Source: Gemmatimonadales bacterium UBA2982 (GTDB lineage Bacteria > Gemmatimonadota > Gemmatimonadetes > Longimicrobiales > Gaopeijiaceae). From it: a stretch of DNA of 64,000 bases. Both the position numbers and the translations under genes were made by a program. Shown here one piece after another: positions 24,920 to 34,499 of this stretch. The first letter of the stretch is position 1, and the number at the start of each line of letters is the position of its first letter. The stretch covers positions 108,753 through 172,752 of the forward strand of contig DEAM01000019.1 in assembly GCA_002347035.1 (NCBI GenBank), given 5' to 3'. A model generated the notes under the pieces. It made no database searches. It saw only the letters and a program-made list of their open reading frames with translations, and was not told the origin of the DNA.

Positions 24920-27004
24920 CTAGCCAACCGCGTACATTTCAAGTCGGTCACGATAGCGTCCTTGAAGTTGAGCATGGACGATCTGATGCTCAGCAGACGT
25001 CAACTCAGGGTCAGAAGCGATAAGGGCTCGCGCTTCCTTCTGAGCTTCCGCAAGTAGCTCCTCGTCGACGATGATATCAGCGAATCGGAGAATGGGGTCT
25101 CGTCCGTGCTGTTGCTTTCCGAATAAATCACCCTGACCTCGGATTCGAAGATCCGCTCGAGCTACTTCAAAACCATCTGTCGTCTCTGTAAGAACTCGCA
25201 AACGCTCACTCGCTTCGTCCACAAGCTCAGCGACAAGGATGCAGTGACTCTCGGTCCCTCCACGACCCACGCGTCCTCGAAGTTGGTGTAACTGGGAAAG
25301 ACCAAAGCGCTCAGGGTGCTCAATGACCATGACCGTAGCATTGCCGACATCAATCCCCACTTCAATAACAGTAGTGGCAACCAAAACATCGGTCTCCCCG
25401 TCCAAGAACGTCCGCATTACCGCGTCCTTCTCAGTGCCAGAAAGCTGTCCGTGGATGAGACCTACGCAGTGGTTCGGAAAGATGTCCCGGCTTAGTCGCT
25501 CATACTCGTCTGTCGCTGCAAGTAGGTCTACTTTTTCCGACTCAGCCACCAGTGGATAGACGATATAAGCCTGGCGACCTTCAGTAATTTGTTGATGGAC
25601 AAACTCATAGATGTCATCTCGGTGTTTGGGGCCCCGGATGACAGTCTGAACCGGCATTCGGCCCGGAGGAAGCTCGTCGAGCACGCTTAAATCAAGGTCG
25701 CCGTGCAGAGCCATGGCGAGTGAACGAGGAATTGGTGTTGCCGACATAACAAGTACGTCTGGCCTCACATCATCTCTCTCCATGAGCGCCATACGCTGCC
25801 GCACCCCAAAACGATGCTGTTCATCAACAACAACCAAACCCAGTGATTCAAATACGACGCTCTCTTCTATCAGTGCATGTGTCCCCACCACTAACCGGGC
25901 ATCACCAGTTCGCAGTGCGTCTAGAGCAGCTCTTCTTTTAGGTGCACTTGAGCTACCCGTTAGTAAGAATACGTCAACCAAAAGTGGCGAGAGAACCTCA
26001 CGTAGATTTGTGGCGTGCTGCTCAGCAAGAATTTCTGTGGGTGCCATGAGGGCCGCTTGGTAACCTCCCTCCAGAGCTAGTAGCATGGCGAATAGTGCCA
26101 CGGCAGTCTTACCAGAACCCACATCGCCTTGAAGCAAGCGGCTCATGCGCCTTGGTGACTGCATATCAGCGTACACTTCACGTAAAACCCGTGCCTGGGC
26201 ACTCGTCAGCATGAAGGGAAGGTTCCCGTGAAGCGGCTTGATTAGCTGGTTTGTCCGCTGGTGTTGGATCCCCGGTTCAAGGTCGGAAAATCTCCTTTTA
26301 GCCTGTGCCTGGACTAGCTGAAGAAAAAATAACTCATCGTATGCGAGCCTCCTTCTCCCTCTTTCAGCTTCTGCAATTGTCTCGGGGCGATGCAGCCAAG
26401 TGAGTGCCTGTGAAAGAAGAGGTAACTCCCTGATTCCCAACTCTTTGCCGGTGAGATATTCGTCATCGTCAGCCCATTGGAGTAACGCATCAAGGTTTTG
26501 CTCGAAAATTCTTCGTAGAACCCACTGAGGAAGTTCTTCACTTGCCGGGTACGTTACGTAGATCCGGCCACCGTTCTGGTTGATCTCCCCATCCCTGGAG
26601 ACAATCGTTAGTTCACGCGGTTGAATCTGCCGTCCGTGAAAGAACTTCACGCGTCCTTGCACAAGAATTGTATCTCCTTGGTGAATCTTCCTATCGAGCC
26701 AGGGCTGGCCGGGCCAGGCTGCGGTAATCATTCCTGAATCATCTTCGAGGACGGCCTGGAAGATCCGAAGTCCTGCTCTAGTAGGAATTACACCTTTGCT
26801 CCTAACCTGGCCCAGAGCAGTCGCATCCATCCCTACTTCGAGTCCCCCGATGGGCTGGACAGTAGAGGCATCGTCATACCGACGAGGTATGTGATACAGC
26901 AAGTCACGGGCAGAAGAAATTCCCATGCGAGCAAAGGCATCCGCACGCTTTGGTCCTACGCCCTTAAGAAACTGAACAGGCCGGTCAAGCTGCGAGTAGC
27001 TCAC
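24920..27004 (-). CDS. recG: ATP-dependent DNA helicase RecG
   Basis: RecG remodels stalled forks and branched DNA. The 694-residue protein has the N-terminal wedge/OB domain. Helicase motifs follow: LLQGDVGSGKT (Walker A), MAPTEILAEQH, VVDEQHRFGVRQR (DEQH box), MSATPIPRSLAM and the C-terminal QLRGRVGRGG. GTG 27004 overlaps the ftsY stop (GTGA). Confidence 0.96.
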   Translation of the reverse strand: MSYSQLDRPVQFLKGVGPKRADAFARMGISSARDLLYHIPRRYDDASTVQPIGGLEVGMDATALGQVRSKGVIPTRAGLRIFQAVLEDDSGMITAAWPGQPWLDRKIHQGDTILVQGRVKFFHGRQIQPRELTIVSRDGEINQNGGRIYVTYPASEELPQWVLRRIFEQNLDALLQWADDDEYLTGKELGIRELPLLSQALTWLHRPETIAEAERGRRRLAYDELFFLQLVQAQAKRRFSDLEPGIQHQRTNQLIKPLHGNLPFMLTSAQARVLREVYADMQSPRRMSRLLQGDVGSGKTAVALFAMLLALEGGYQAALMAPTEILAEQHATNLREVLSPLLVDVFLLTGSSSAPKRRAALDALRTGDARLVVGTHALIEESVVFESLGLVVVDEQHRFGVRQRMALMERDDVRPDVLVMSATPIPRSLAMALHGDLDLSVLDELPPGRMPVQTVIRGPKHRDDIYEFVHQQITEGRQAYIVYPLVAESEKVDLLAATDEYERLSRDIFPNHCVGLIHGQLSGTEKDAVMRTFLDGETDVLVATTVIEVGIDVGNATVMVIEHPERFGLSQLHQLRGRVGRGGTESHCILVAELVDEASERLRVLTETTDGFEVARADLRIRGQGDLFGKQQHGRDPILRFADIIVDEELLAEAQKEARALIASDPELTSAEHQIVHAQLQGRYRDRLEMYAVG

Positions 27005-27966
27005 CGCTCGGCGAAAACCCCTTCCAAGAAAGCACCCGCATCAAACATCTCAATGTCCGCCAGACTTTCTCCAGTTCCCACGAGCTTGACCGGTACGCCG
27101 TATTCTTCTTGCAAAGCCACGACAATTCCACCTCGTGAAGAAGAATCCAACTTTGAAAGAATGATGCCACTCACATCCACTGCGGCAGAGAACCCTTCCA
27201 GCTGTCGAAGAGCATTTTGTCCTACGGTTGCATCCAGTACAAGAAGGGTCTCATGCGGGGCACCCTTCAGTCTTTTTCTGATAACTCGGTCGATCTTTGT
27301 CAGCTCCTGCATAAGGTCCTTGTTACTGTGCAGTCGTCCTGCAGTGTCTATGAGAACGACATCCAAACCACGGGCCTCAGCTGCATCAAGAGCATCGAAC
27401 GCAACAGCGGCTGGGTCCCCTCCCTTCTGACCCCTTAGGAACTCTCCACCGATCCGGCTAGCCCAAGATTCCAGTTGAGCCACCGCTCCAGCCCGATAAG
27501 TGTCAGCTGCAGCGACGAGCACGCGGCGACCACCTTGAGCTAACAGGTGACCCAGTTTGCCAACGGATGTTGTCTTCCCAGCTCCGTTCACACCTACTAT
27601 TAAGTAGACCGTTGGACCGGATGCTGCTGTGATAAGTTCGACTCTTCTTGCCGGATCCAGTATTTCACTAATTTGCTCTTTCAGGGTCTCGGTAAGTTGA
27701 ACTTGACTAAGTGCCTCGCCCCGCCTTAAGGCCTGTTCTACACGATCCGTTAGTCGAAGGGTGGCACGTACCCCAAAGTCTGCACGGAGCAGAAACTCTT
27801 CCAGCAATTCAAGCGACTCTAGATCCAAGCCCCTGGCTAATACTCGCAGATCTGTTAATCCAAAATCGACCACCCGCTGCCATAAACCCTTCGTCCGCTC
27901 TTGCTCAGTCTTTAAAAGGCGTGCCACAGTTATCAGCGAAGGCCGCTTCTGCGCCTTCCGACCCAC
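27001..27966 (-). CDS. ftsY: Signal recognition particle receptor FtsY
   Basis: FtsY docks SRP-ribosome complexes at the inner membrane. The 321-residue protein is essentially the NG GTPase core: GVNGAGKTTSVGKL (G1), DTYRAGA, DTAGRLHSNKDLM and SKLDSSSRGG, with GTGESLADIEMF at the end. The long acidic A domain of E. coli FtsY is missing, as in many bacteria. The start is GTG 27966, which lies 34 bp inside the upstream vWA-like gene; another GTG 13 codons later is possible. Confidence 0.94.
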   Translation of the reverse strand: MGRKAQKRPSLITVARLLKTEQERTKGLWQRVVDFGLTDLRVLARGLDLESLELLEEFLLRADFGVRATLRLTDRVEQALRRGEALSQVQLTETLKEQISEILDPARRVELITAASGPTVYLIVGVNGAGKTTSVGKLGHLLAQGGRRVLVAAADTYRAGAVAQLESWASRIGGEFLRGQKGGDPAAVAFDALDAAEARGLDVVLIDTAGRLHSNKDLMQELTKIDRVIRKRLKGAPHETLLVLDATVGQNALRQLEGFSAAVDVSGIILSKLDSSSRGGIVVALQEEYGVPVKLVGTGESLADIEMFDAGAFLEGVFAER

Positions 27967-29867
27967 TCAGCACACAACAGTGTAATGACCAGCAGGTAAG
28001 GCCAGGGTTGGGTTCTAAGCGGCCTAGACCCACCTTCTTCTGAACCAGAGTCCGAAGTACTGTCCGATGAGACTATCTGGGGTTGCTCCGGGGCTGTCAC
28101 CATTTCGAGAGTAGAGGCAGCTACGTCGAACCGGCCCTCGACCAACAGCTCTTCTAAATCGTGCTCTATTCGATATGAATATTGTCCTGGAGGTAGTACT
28201 CCGGTCGATACCAGACCATTACTTGTGACTATTGTGTCCACCACAATAGAATCAGCTGAACTAATGATAATGCGGGGTTCAACACCGTCGTCAGGCACAC
28301 TCCATATGACTGGTTGGTCTCGCTCAACCGTCCACTGGGTAGGCCGAACCTCACCATTCGTCAGTGCTTGGCCGGCAAGAAGCCAGCCTGCAACACCTGA
28401 CCAAAGACGGCGATAGGCTTCTCGCCCACTCTGTCTCGCCGCCCACCGCCAAAACCCTGAAGACAGTGTTACTGCAACCCGACCCTCAGCTCGATCATCG
28501 AGATGAAGTGCGGCTTCAAGCGGCCCCGTCCCCCTGAGTTGTGTTAGAAGTGAGCCTCGAACCTGTGTCGGATCTGTTGGCAGAAGCACATCCGTCAATG
28601 GAGGCAATCCTTGCACGTCCACGCCGACCAAGGATCCTGCAATAGGAGAAGCCGGAATCTCCTGTGATACGTACCACTCACCATCGCGAGGGTCGCCCGT
28701 CGGCACACCAGCCAACTCAGCCCCCTCAGCATCCACTACGAGCAGCACATTTCGGCCTGGCCGCACAGAGAGGTTTCGTACCCACTCGTCTGCATTACTT
28801 CCCAAACCGTGAAGAACAAGCACCGCAGCACTCGAAGCAGCTAAGCCAACCGAGGCAGAGTCAACTGGCAAGCCTCTCTCAACCGCCCTCCCCATAGGCA
28901 CGAAACTATCCGGCCCCACTCGAAGATAGCCGAGGCCAGGAAGACCTGTGACCTCCTCCATGACCGGTAACAGGAACCGTGGCTCCCAATCAGCCTGCAG
29001 AGAAATCAGCACTAGCGCCTCTTCCTCGTACCCGACACTAGCGTAGGAGACAGCTGTATCGTCAGAAGGAAACCCGTCTGACTCTAAGGCCACCGTAGCT
29101 TGGTACCTTACCCGTCCAGTTTCAGATGGTGTAGGAAGCGCTATCGGCAGTCGACTCCTAAAGCCGGGCGAGGGAGCCACAACTCTCACTTCTGCTACCT
29201 CTGAGTCTTCCTCAGATATGATGACCGTAATAGAGTCTCCCGGGTTGCCACCGTGGACCTCTAATTCGGCGGTTACTGAACCTTCAGCTCGAACTAAGTC
29301 TGGTACTTCAAGTCGAGAAACTCCGGCGTTGGAAACCCCTTCGCCAAATCGTTCGAATTCAACCTCAAGTGGGAGGGATGCCAGGGCGGCACTGACTGCT
29401 ACAGGATCTTGAAATCGGAAGTCAGAAAGGACCCGGACCCTGTCTACACCAGACTCGACTGCCTGGCCCAGTACTGGAGCCAGTAATGTGCTAGCTGCCG
29501 TCGGCTGACCAACCCCAATCTCATCCAGCGACTCCGTGTTAGCTCCAAAGGCAACAACGGTCCAGCCCTCTCTCTCTAGTTCTCGAGCCCTTCCTTCTGC
29601 TACTTCCCATGCGGACTCACCCCCAGGGTTCGTCGCAATCATGCTCAGCGAAGCGTCGAGAAGCACCCACTCTGAACGTGCACCATCACCCCAAAGCAAG
29701 GGAAGCCGGAAATCGAAGAGAAGCGCAAGAATGACGACAAGTGAAACGGCCCGAAGGGTGGCTAGAAGGTGAGATCTACGCACCCTAAGCTCGACGCGAA
29801 GGTAGAGCCAGAACGTATAGGCCATGGCCCCAACCGCCAGGGCAAAGAATAAGATCCAGCGTGCCAT
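27933..29867 (-). CDS. Membrane protein with a vWA-like domain, function unknown
   Basis: From ATG 29867 the product has 644 residues (GTG 29879 would add four). Two N-terminal membrane helices lie at about 3-23 and 38-54. A von Willebrand A-like domain with a MIDAS-type DxSxS (Asp71-Ala-Ser73-Leu-Ser75) follows, then a long beta-rich periplasmic-type region. A final helix near the C-terminus (WPYLLVITLLCAEWV) is followed by an Arg-rich end. The layout resembles BatA-like/large vWA proteins of diderm bacteria. It sits between the M23 lipoprotein gene and ftsY on the strand of the division cluster, with no MoxR ATPase gene nearby. A role in the cell wall is only a guess from position. Confidence 0.7.
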   Translation of the reverse strand: MARWILFFALAVGAMAYTFWLYLRVELRVRRSHLLATLRAVSLVVILALLFDFRLPLLWGDGARSEWVLLDASLSMIATNPGGESAWEVAEGRARELEREGWTVVAFGANTESLDEIGVGQPTAASTLLAPVLGQAVESGVDRVRVLSDFRFQDPVAVSAALASLPLEVEFERFGEGVSNAGVSRLEVPDLVRAEGSVTAELEVHGGNPGDSITVIISEEDSEVAEVRVVAPSPGFRSRLPIALPTPSETGRVRYQATVALESDGFPSDDTAVSYASVGYEEEALVLISLQADWEPRFLLPVMEEVTGLPGLGYLRVGPDSFVPMGRAVERGLPVDSASVGLAASSAAVLVLHGLGSNADEWVRNLSVRPGRNVLLVVDAEGAELAGVPTGDPRDGEWYVSQEIPASPIAGSLVGVDVQGLPPLTDVLLPTDPTQVRGSLLTQLRGTGPLEAALHLDDRAEGRVAVTLSSGFWRWAARQSGREAYRRLWSGVAGWLLAGQALTNGEVRPTQWTVERDQPVIWSVPDDGVEPRIIISSADSIVVDTIVTSNGLVSTGVLPPGQYSYRIEHDLEELLVEGRFDVAASTLEMVTAPEQPQIVSSDSTSDSGSEEGGSRPLRTQPWPYLLVITLLCAEWVGRRRSGLR

Positions 29868-29898
29868 AATCAGGCCCACGCCTGGCGGTCTGGGATTA

Positions 29899-31206
29899 CT
29901 ACGGCGACCCCCCGCCCTGCGCTTGCTTTTGCTCTTCGTTCAGTTGCTCGACTGAAGTAGCTGTCAATCGTATCGGGTCGCTACCTGGTATACGCTCGAG
30001 GAAGGCTACGCGAACGCTCATATCCTGGACCCACTGTACTCGGTCCTCTGAAGGCACAGGATCACCAGCAGGTAAGTCAACAGAGAGGGGGTCCATGTGA
30101 CGTCCGCCACGTAACATCTCATAGTGCAAGTGATTACCCGTCGCCAGTCCGGTCATACCCACATACCCAATAATATCTCCCTGCCTCACCCGCGAACCCA
30201 CAGCAATACCAGACCTAAAGCCACGGAGGTGAGCGTAGCGAGTCATGAACCCATTCGAATGTCGTATCTCGATTGAGTTGCCATAGGCACCGTCCAACCC
30301 TCGATGTATAACAACGCCATCCGAAGTCGCCATAACGTCCGTCCCAGCATTCGCCGCGTAATCCACACCCCTATGTGAGCGCCATGTCTTTAGAATCGGG
30401 TGGTAACGCGAATTGGTGAACAGTGAAGAAATCCTCCTGTAAGTCAGAGGTCTGAGTAGAAAGGCCCTCCGCACCGACTCACCTTCAAGGTCAAAGTATG
30501 AGCCTTCACCGTCCCCATTAGGGTCAAATAATATGGCATAAAACGGGGTACCCCTGTTCACAAGCTCAGCCGCTAGTAACTGCCCGGACCGCATAGAACC
30601 ATCGGGGCGAACCTCTCGCTCGAACGCGAACCGATAGGTATCACCCACACGGATCTGCCGTGAAAAATCGACCTGCCACTGAAAAACGCGGTCGAGTCTA
30701 TCGATTAGAGTGTTTCGGTCCTCCAAGGTGAGATTCTGGAGAGCTGAGTTCCCCACCACGGCATTCCAAAGCACTGTTTCTATCTCACCTCCGACGAAGA
30801 GGGTATCGATGTAAATGGGTGTCTCAACAAGCTTTGAATCCCACCCGACAAGATCACGAGAGAGGCGAACAGTCTCGTCAGGTGTAAGCGCGACATCCAC
30901 TCCCCTCAGCTGATGGTTGTCACGCGTATAGCGGAGCGTGATTTCAGTGCCCTGCCGTATCCGGCGCGGTGAAGCGTGCTGACTGAATGCTAGTAAAAGC
31001 GACTCCTGCTCATTTGCTCCGATTGCTCGATAAAGCAGTTCACCCAGAGTTTGGCCCCTACCGAGAGATAGGGTCTCGAATGATTCGGATGGCAATGCGT
31101 AGATTGCCTGAAGACGCCCAGCCTCAGGTACTCCGGGCGCGCACGAAGACACTAGGAACCCTGCAGCTGCGGCTACCAGTGCCAACCGTGCGTTTTGGTT
31201 CACCAT
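29899..31206 (-). CDS. M23 (LytM/MepM-like) peptidoglycan endopeptidase, lipoprotein
   Basis: This is a predicted zinc endopeptidase that cuts peptidoglycan peptide bridges. The 435-residue protein has a lipobox FLVSSC at Cys22 and a MepM-like N-terminal region (LysM-like/OapA-type, about 40-230). The LytM domain carries HRGVD (His278, Asp282) and HLH (His359, His361), so all catalytic zinc ligands are present. A GGGAG-type ribosome-binding site precedes ATG 31206. It lies 42 bp downstream of ftsZ, which fits a role in septal or growth-linked wall cleavage. The last 20 residues are Gln/Gly-rich. Confidence 0.88.
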   Translation of the reverse strand: MVNQNARLALVAAAAGFLVSSCAPGVPEAGRLQAIYALPSESFETLSLGRGQTLGELLYRAIGANEQESLLLAFSQHASPRRIRQGTEITLRYTRDNHQLRGVDVALTPDETVRLSRDLVGWDSKLVETPIYIDTLFVGGEIETVLWNAVVGNSALQNLTLEDRNTLIDRLDRVFQWQVDFSRQIRVGDTYRFAFEREVRPDGSMRSGQLLAAELVNRGTPFYAILFDPNGDGEGSYFDLEGESVRRAFLLRPLTYRRISSLFTNSRYHPILKTWRSHRGVDYAANAGTDVMATSDGVVIHRGLDGAYGNSIEIRHSNGFMTRYAHLRGFRSGIAVGSRVRQGDIIGYVGMTGLATGNHLHYEMLRGGRHMDPLSVDLPAGDPVPSEDRVQWVQDMSVRVAFLERIPGSDPIRLTATSVEQLNEEQKQAQGGGSP

Positions 31207-31248
31207 TCCACTCCCGCCTCGCTCCGGCCACCAGACAGCCGCCTTAGC

Positions 31249-32505
31249 TCAGTCCATCTGGCGACGTATAAACGTCGGTATATCCAATCCCTCAATCTGT
31301 TCTCGTGAGATGGTGCGCTCCGGGTACCGCGCAAACGGCAACAGTTGCTCCCCACCTCCACCTCCAGCCACTGCTACTCGGGGCTCCACCTCCTGAGGCA
31401 TAACCTCCGAAGGCACGGAGTGCTCGGGCGCCGATTGCTGCGGCATACCAACACCCGAAACCGCCGACTCCTGATCTGAAACAGGGACCTCTGTTGGAGA
31501 ACGGGAGCTCCGGAAATCACCCGGAATCACCTTCCCATCTCCACCGGAGTCGAAACCAGTCGCTATTACGGTGACCCTAACCTGGTTCTTTAGCTCAGGA
31601 TCATGAACGGCACCGAAAATGATCTCAGCATCGTCTCCAGCTTCTTCCTGAATAATCGAAGAGATGGTTGTGACCTCGTCAATGGCGAGATCCATCCCAC
31701 CGGTGATGTTTATCAGGACTCCCCGGGCACCAGAAATTGAAACATCGTCGAGCAGAGGAGACGAAATTGCCTCCTGCGCAGCTTCTTGTGCCCCATTCTC
31801 ACCCTCACCAAAGCCTGAGCCCATTAGCGCAGGACCACGAGCTGCCATCACTGTTCTAACATCCGCGAAATCCACGTTGATCTCACCCGTTACGCTTATC
31901 AGGTCGGAAATCCCCTTAGTAGCGTTGAGTAAAATTTCATCAGCCTTCTTTAAGGAGTCACCAAAGGATGTTCCCTTAGGAACCACAGCTGAAAGGCGAT
32001 CATTCGGGACAAGAATCATTGTGTCCACACAGCGCCGCAACTCTGCCAGACCCTGCGAGGCCTGTTGCGCACGCTTACGCCCTTCAAAGAAAAATGGTTT
32101 AGTGACGATTCCGATCGTGAGAGCACCCAATTCACGAGCGATCTCAGCGACTAGCGGAGCTGCCCCTGTGCCTGTACCGCCACCCATCCCTGCAGCGACG
32201 AACACTAAGTCCGAACCCTCGAGAGCTCTGCGGACATCGTCCTCACTCTCCGCTAGCGCTTGTCTGCCAATTTCGGGACGGGCTCCTGCCCCTAGCCCTT
32301 TCGTGAGTTTCTTGCCGATTTGGATTGTGGTCTGGGCCTGAGAACTCTTCAGCGCCTGACCATCGGTGTTCATCGAGATAAACTCGACCCCTTCGAGGTC
32401 CTCATCGATCATACGGTTAACCGCGTTCCCGCCAGCACCACCGACACCCACTACCTTCATGCGGGCATTTCGAATTGGTGTCTCTTCGAATTCGAAGATC
32501 ATCAT
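31249..32505 (-). CDS. ftsZ: Cell division GTPase FtsZ
   Basis: FtsZ polymerises into the division ring. The 418-residue protein has the tubulin signature GGGTGTG at 108-114 and the catalytic T7 loop GEINVDFAD at 207-215. A long disordered Pro/Ser/Glu-rich linker (about 330-395) follows. The conserved C-terminal tail is DIPTFIRRQ, which binds FtsA and other partners. GGAGGA at about 32510-32515 is an excellent ribosome-binding site for ATG 32505. It lies 27 bp downstream of ftsA. Confidence 0.98.
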   Translation of the reverse strand: MMIFEFEETPIRNARMKVVGVGGAGGNAVNRMIDEDLEGVEFISMNTDGQALKSSQAQTTIQIGKKLTKGLGAGARPEIGRQALAESEDDVRRALEGSDLVFVAAGMGGGTGTGAAPLVAEIARELGALTIGIVTKPFFFEGRKRAQQASQGLAELRRCVDTMILVPNDRLSAVVPKGTSFGDSLKKADEILLNATKGISDLISVTGEINVDFADVRTVMAARGPALMGSGFGEGENGAQEAAQEAISSPLLDDVSISGARGVLINITGGMDLAIDEVTTISSIIQEEAGDDAEIIFGAVHDPELKNQVRVTVIATGFDSGGDGKVIPGDFRSSRSPTEVPVSDQESAVSGVGMPQQSAPEHSVPSEVMPQEVEPRVAVAGGGGGEQLLPFARYPERTISREQIEGLDIPTFIRRQMD

Positions 32506-32532
32506 GTCTTCCTCCGTGACGGATTTTGAGAA

Positions 32533-33762
32533 CTAAAAGAATTCCTTTAACCAAGTCCCAAGCTTTGTGAAAACACCGGAGGAAACGGTCGAGGCACCCT
32601 TGCCCGTTTCCGCGAAGCGGTCCGCTCCCCATAAAGCCAAGCCTGTGGCTATGGCAAACCGCGGCCGGCGAACTGAATCGGCTAACCCCCCTAGGCTCTC
32701 ATCAGGGAACCCTATGCGCACGGGAGAAGCGAAGATTTGCTGGGCCAGCTCTACAACTCCCGGAATGGCTACTGTTCCACCTGATAGAACAACGCCAGCG
32801 CCCAACTTATCTAAGAGGCCCTGACCCTCAAGCTCAGCCTGCACAATCCCAAACATTTCATCTAGTCTTTGCTCGATGATGTGGGCGATTAGCTCGCGAC
32901 CTATGGCCCTGATCTGTCCCGGCGAGGGGCCTGGCATTTCTACCGTCTCTCGAGGATCAACCATCTGGGCGAAAGCGATGCCGAAGTGTTCCTTTGCTTT
33001 CTTAGCTTCCGCATATGGAACAGAAAGCCCTCGGACAAGGTCAGCTGTTAGAGTCTTCCCCCCGAAGGGCAAGATAGAGACATGCTGAACTTTCCCTTCG
33101 TAGTACGCCACGACATCTGTCGTGGACGCACCGATTTCCACCATGACCACACCGACTTCTTTTTCATCTTCGGTCAGCACTGCCCGGCCACCCGCCAGTG
33201 GCTCCAGAACCATCTCCTGGACACAATAGCCAGCTTGGTTAACAGCCTTGCGTATGTTAGTCGATCCCGCGGTCTGGCAGGTAACCAAGAAAACCTCTGC
33301 TTCAAGCCTGACACCGGCCATGCCAAGAGGGTCCTTGATCCCTTGCTGATCATCAACCCGATACTCTTGCGGAATCGCATGAACCATCTCTCGATCAGGT
33401 GGCAGAGCTACAGCGCGGGCAACGATATGTACTCGCTCCATATCGTCTCGTGAGACTTCATCTTCTGAGATCGCGACCACACCCATCGAGTTCCACGCCC
33501 TTACATAATCTCCCCCAATACCCGCATAGACTCGGTCAACTGAAACACCTGCCATCAGTTCTGCTTCCTTCATAGATGAACGGACCGACTCTGTGATCTC
33601 TTCGATGTTCGTTACAATGTCGCCTCTGAGACCTTCAGTCCTTGCCTGACCCACCCCAAGGATCGTTAGGCCAGGCCGCCTAGGATCACCAACAGTTTCA
33701 CCAATTACAGCGCAGGTATTGGTGGTTCCTATATCGAGGCCGGCAATAAGTTTAGAACGCAT
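32533..33762 (-). CDS. ftsA: Cell division protein FtsA
   Basis: FtsA is an actin-like ATPase that tethers FtsZ to the membrane. The 409-residue protein has GLDIGTTNTCAVIG (phosphate 1), VEIGASTTDV (phosphate 2) and VVLSGGTVAIPG (adenosine) motifs. The C-terminal amphipathic helix FTKLGTWLKEFF is the membrane-targeting sequence. It starts 2 bp after ftsQ. Confidence 0.97.
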   Translation of the reverse strand: MRSKLIAGLDIGTTNTCAVIGETVGDPRRPGLTILGVGQARTEGLRGDIVTNIEEITESVRSSMKEAELMAGVSVDRVYAGIGGDYVRAWNSMGVVAISEDEVSRDDMERVHIVARAVALPPDREMVHAIPQEYRVDDQQGIKDPLGMAGVRLEAEVFLVTCQTAGSTNIRKAVNQAGYCVQEMVLEPLAGGRAVLTEDEKEVGVVMVEIGASTTDVVAYYEGKVQHVSILPFGGKTLTADLVRGLSVPYAEAKKAKEHFGIAFAQMVDPRETVEMPGPSPGQIRAIGRELIAHIIEQRLDEMFGIVQAELEGQGLLDKLGAGVVLSGGTVAIPGVVELAQQIFASPVRIGFPDESLGGLADSVRRPRFAIATGLALWGADRFAETGKGASTVSSGVFTKLGTWLKEFF

Positions 33763-33764
33763 GG

Positions 33765-34499
33765 CTAATCCACTCGGTGGCGGACCACGACTTGGTCCAA
33801 AAATCTCAGGTCTATTTCAGATGGTACTGCACCAGGATTCTTCGATACGGCATCGGCAAGCGCACTCAGGCCCGCTCGTAACCTGACGGGGGACGCTCGG
33901 CTCGGAAGCAAAAAGTCGACTCGAGGGTCTGTCCAGCGCACTAACAAGGCGCCCCTTTCAGTCCACTCGACACTGGACACTAATTGTAAGAATGCTGTAT
34001 CCGCAGCCATCAAATGATCCACTTCAGCAGCTAGTCGGCGAATCTCTTCGGATACAAGCCTCGCACCTTTTGGGGTTTTCTTTTGACTAAAAAGAATCGG
34101 AAGATCTAGTCGGTAAGTAGCTGGATCTAATGGAAGCAAGTACCCCTCAGCATCTACAGGCTCAAGGATTGGCGTTGGCGCGAGGGCAATCGGGGTTCTC
34201 TCAACAAGACTAACGAGAAGTCCGTCGGGAAGGTCGCGGGTAATGCGACCTGTTTTTACCATCGGGTGCGATACTATCTGGTCCGTCCACGGCTGGATCT
34301 CACTCCAGATTGACGACTCTGGAGTTAGCGCAAGCAGACCTACAACCTCTTGCTCAGAGAGAAATCTTGCACCTCTAACTTCAACACTACGAACCTGGAA
34401 TGCCTCCATAGTAGCTATAGCCGAAAGGATACGTTCTCCCCAAAGCGCCACTGCACCGAGACAAGCGGTGGCAAGTAAGATTTGAACGTCTCTACGCAT
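33765..34499 (-). CDS. ftsQ: Cell division protein FtsQ
   Basis: FtsQ links FtsA/FtsZ to the periplasmic septal machinery. The 244-residue protein has one N-terminal membrane helix (about 7-25). A POTRA domain (FQVRSVEVRGARFLSEQEV) and the beta domain follow, with LPDGLLVSLVERTPIAL. Similarity is low, as usual for FtsQ, but order and architecture make the assignment safe. ATG 34499 overlaps the murC end by 8 bp. Confidence 0.9.
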   Translation of the reverse strand: MRRDVQILLATACLGAVALWGERILSAIATMEAFQVRSVEVRGARFLSEQEVVGLLALTPESSIWSEIQPWTDQIVSHPMVKTGRITRDLPDGLLVSLVERTPIALAPTPILEPVDAEGYLLPLDPATYRLDLPILFSQKKTPKGARLVSEEIRRLAAEVDHLMAADTAFLQLVSSVEWTERGALLVRWTDPRVDFLLPSRASPVRLRAGLSALADAVSKNPGAVPSEIDLRFLDQVVVRHRVD

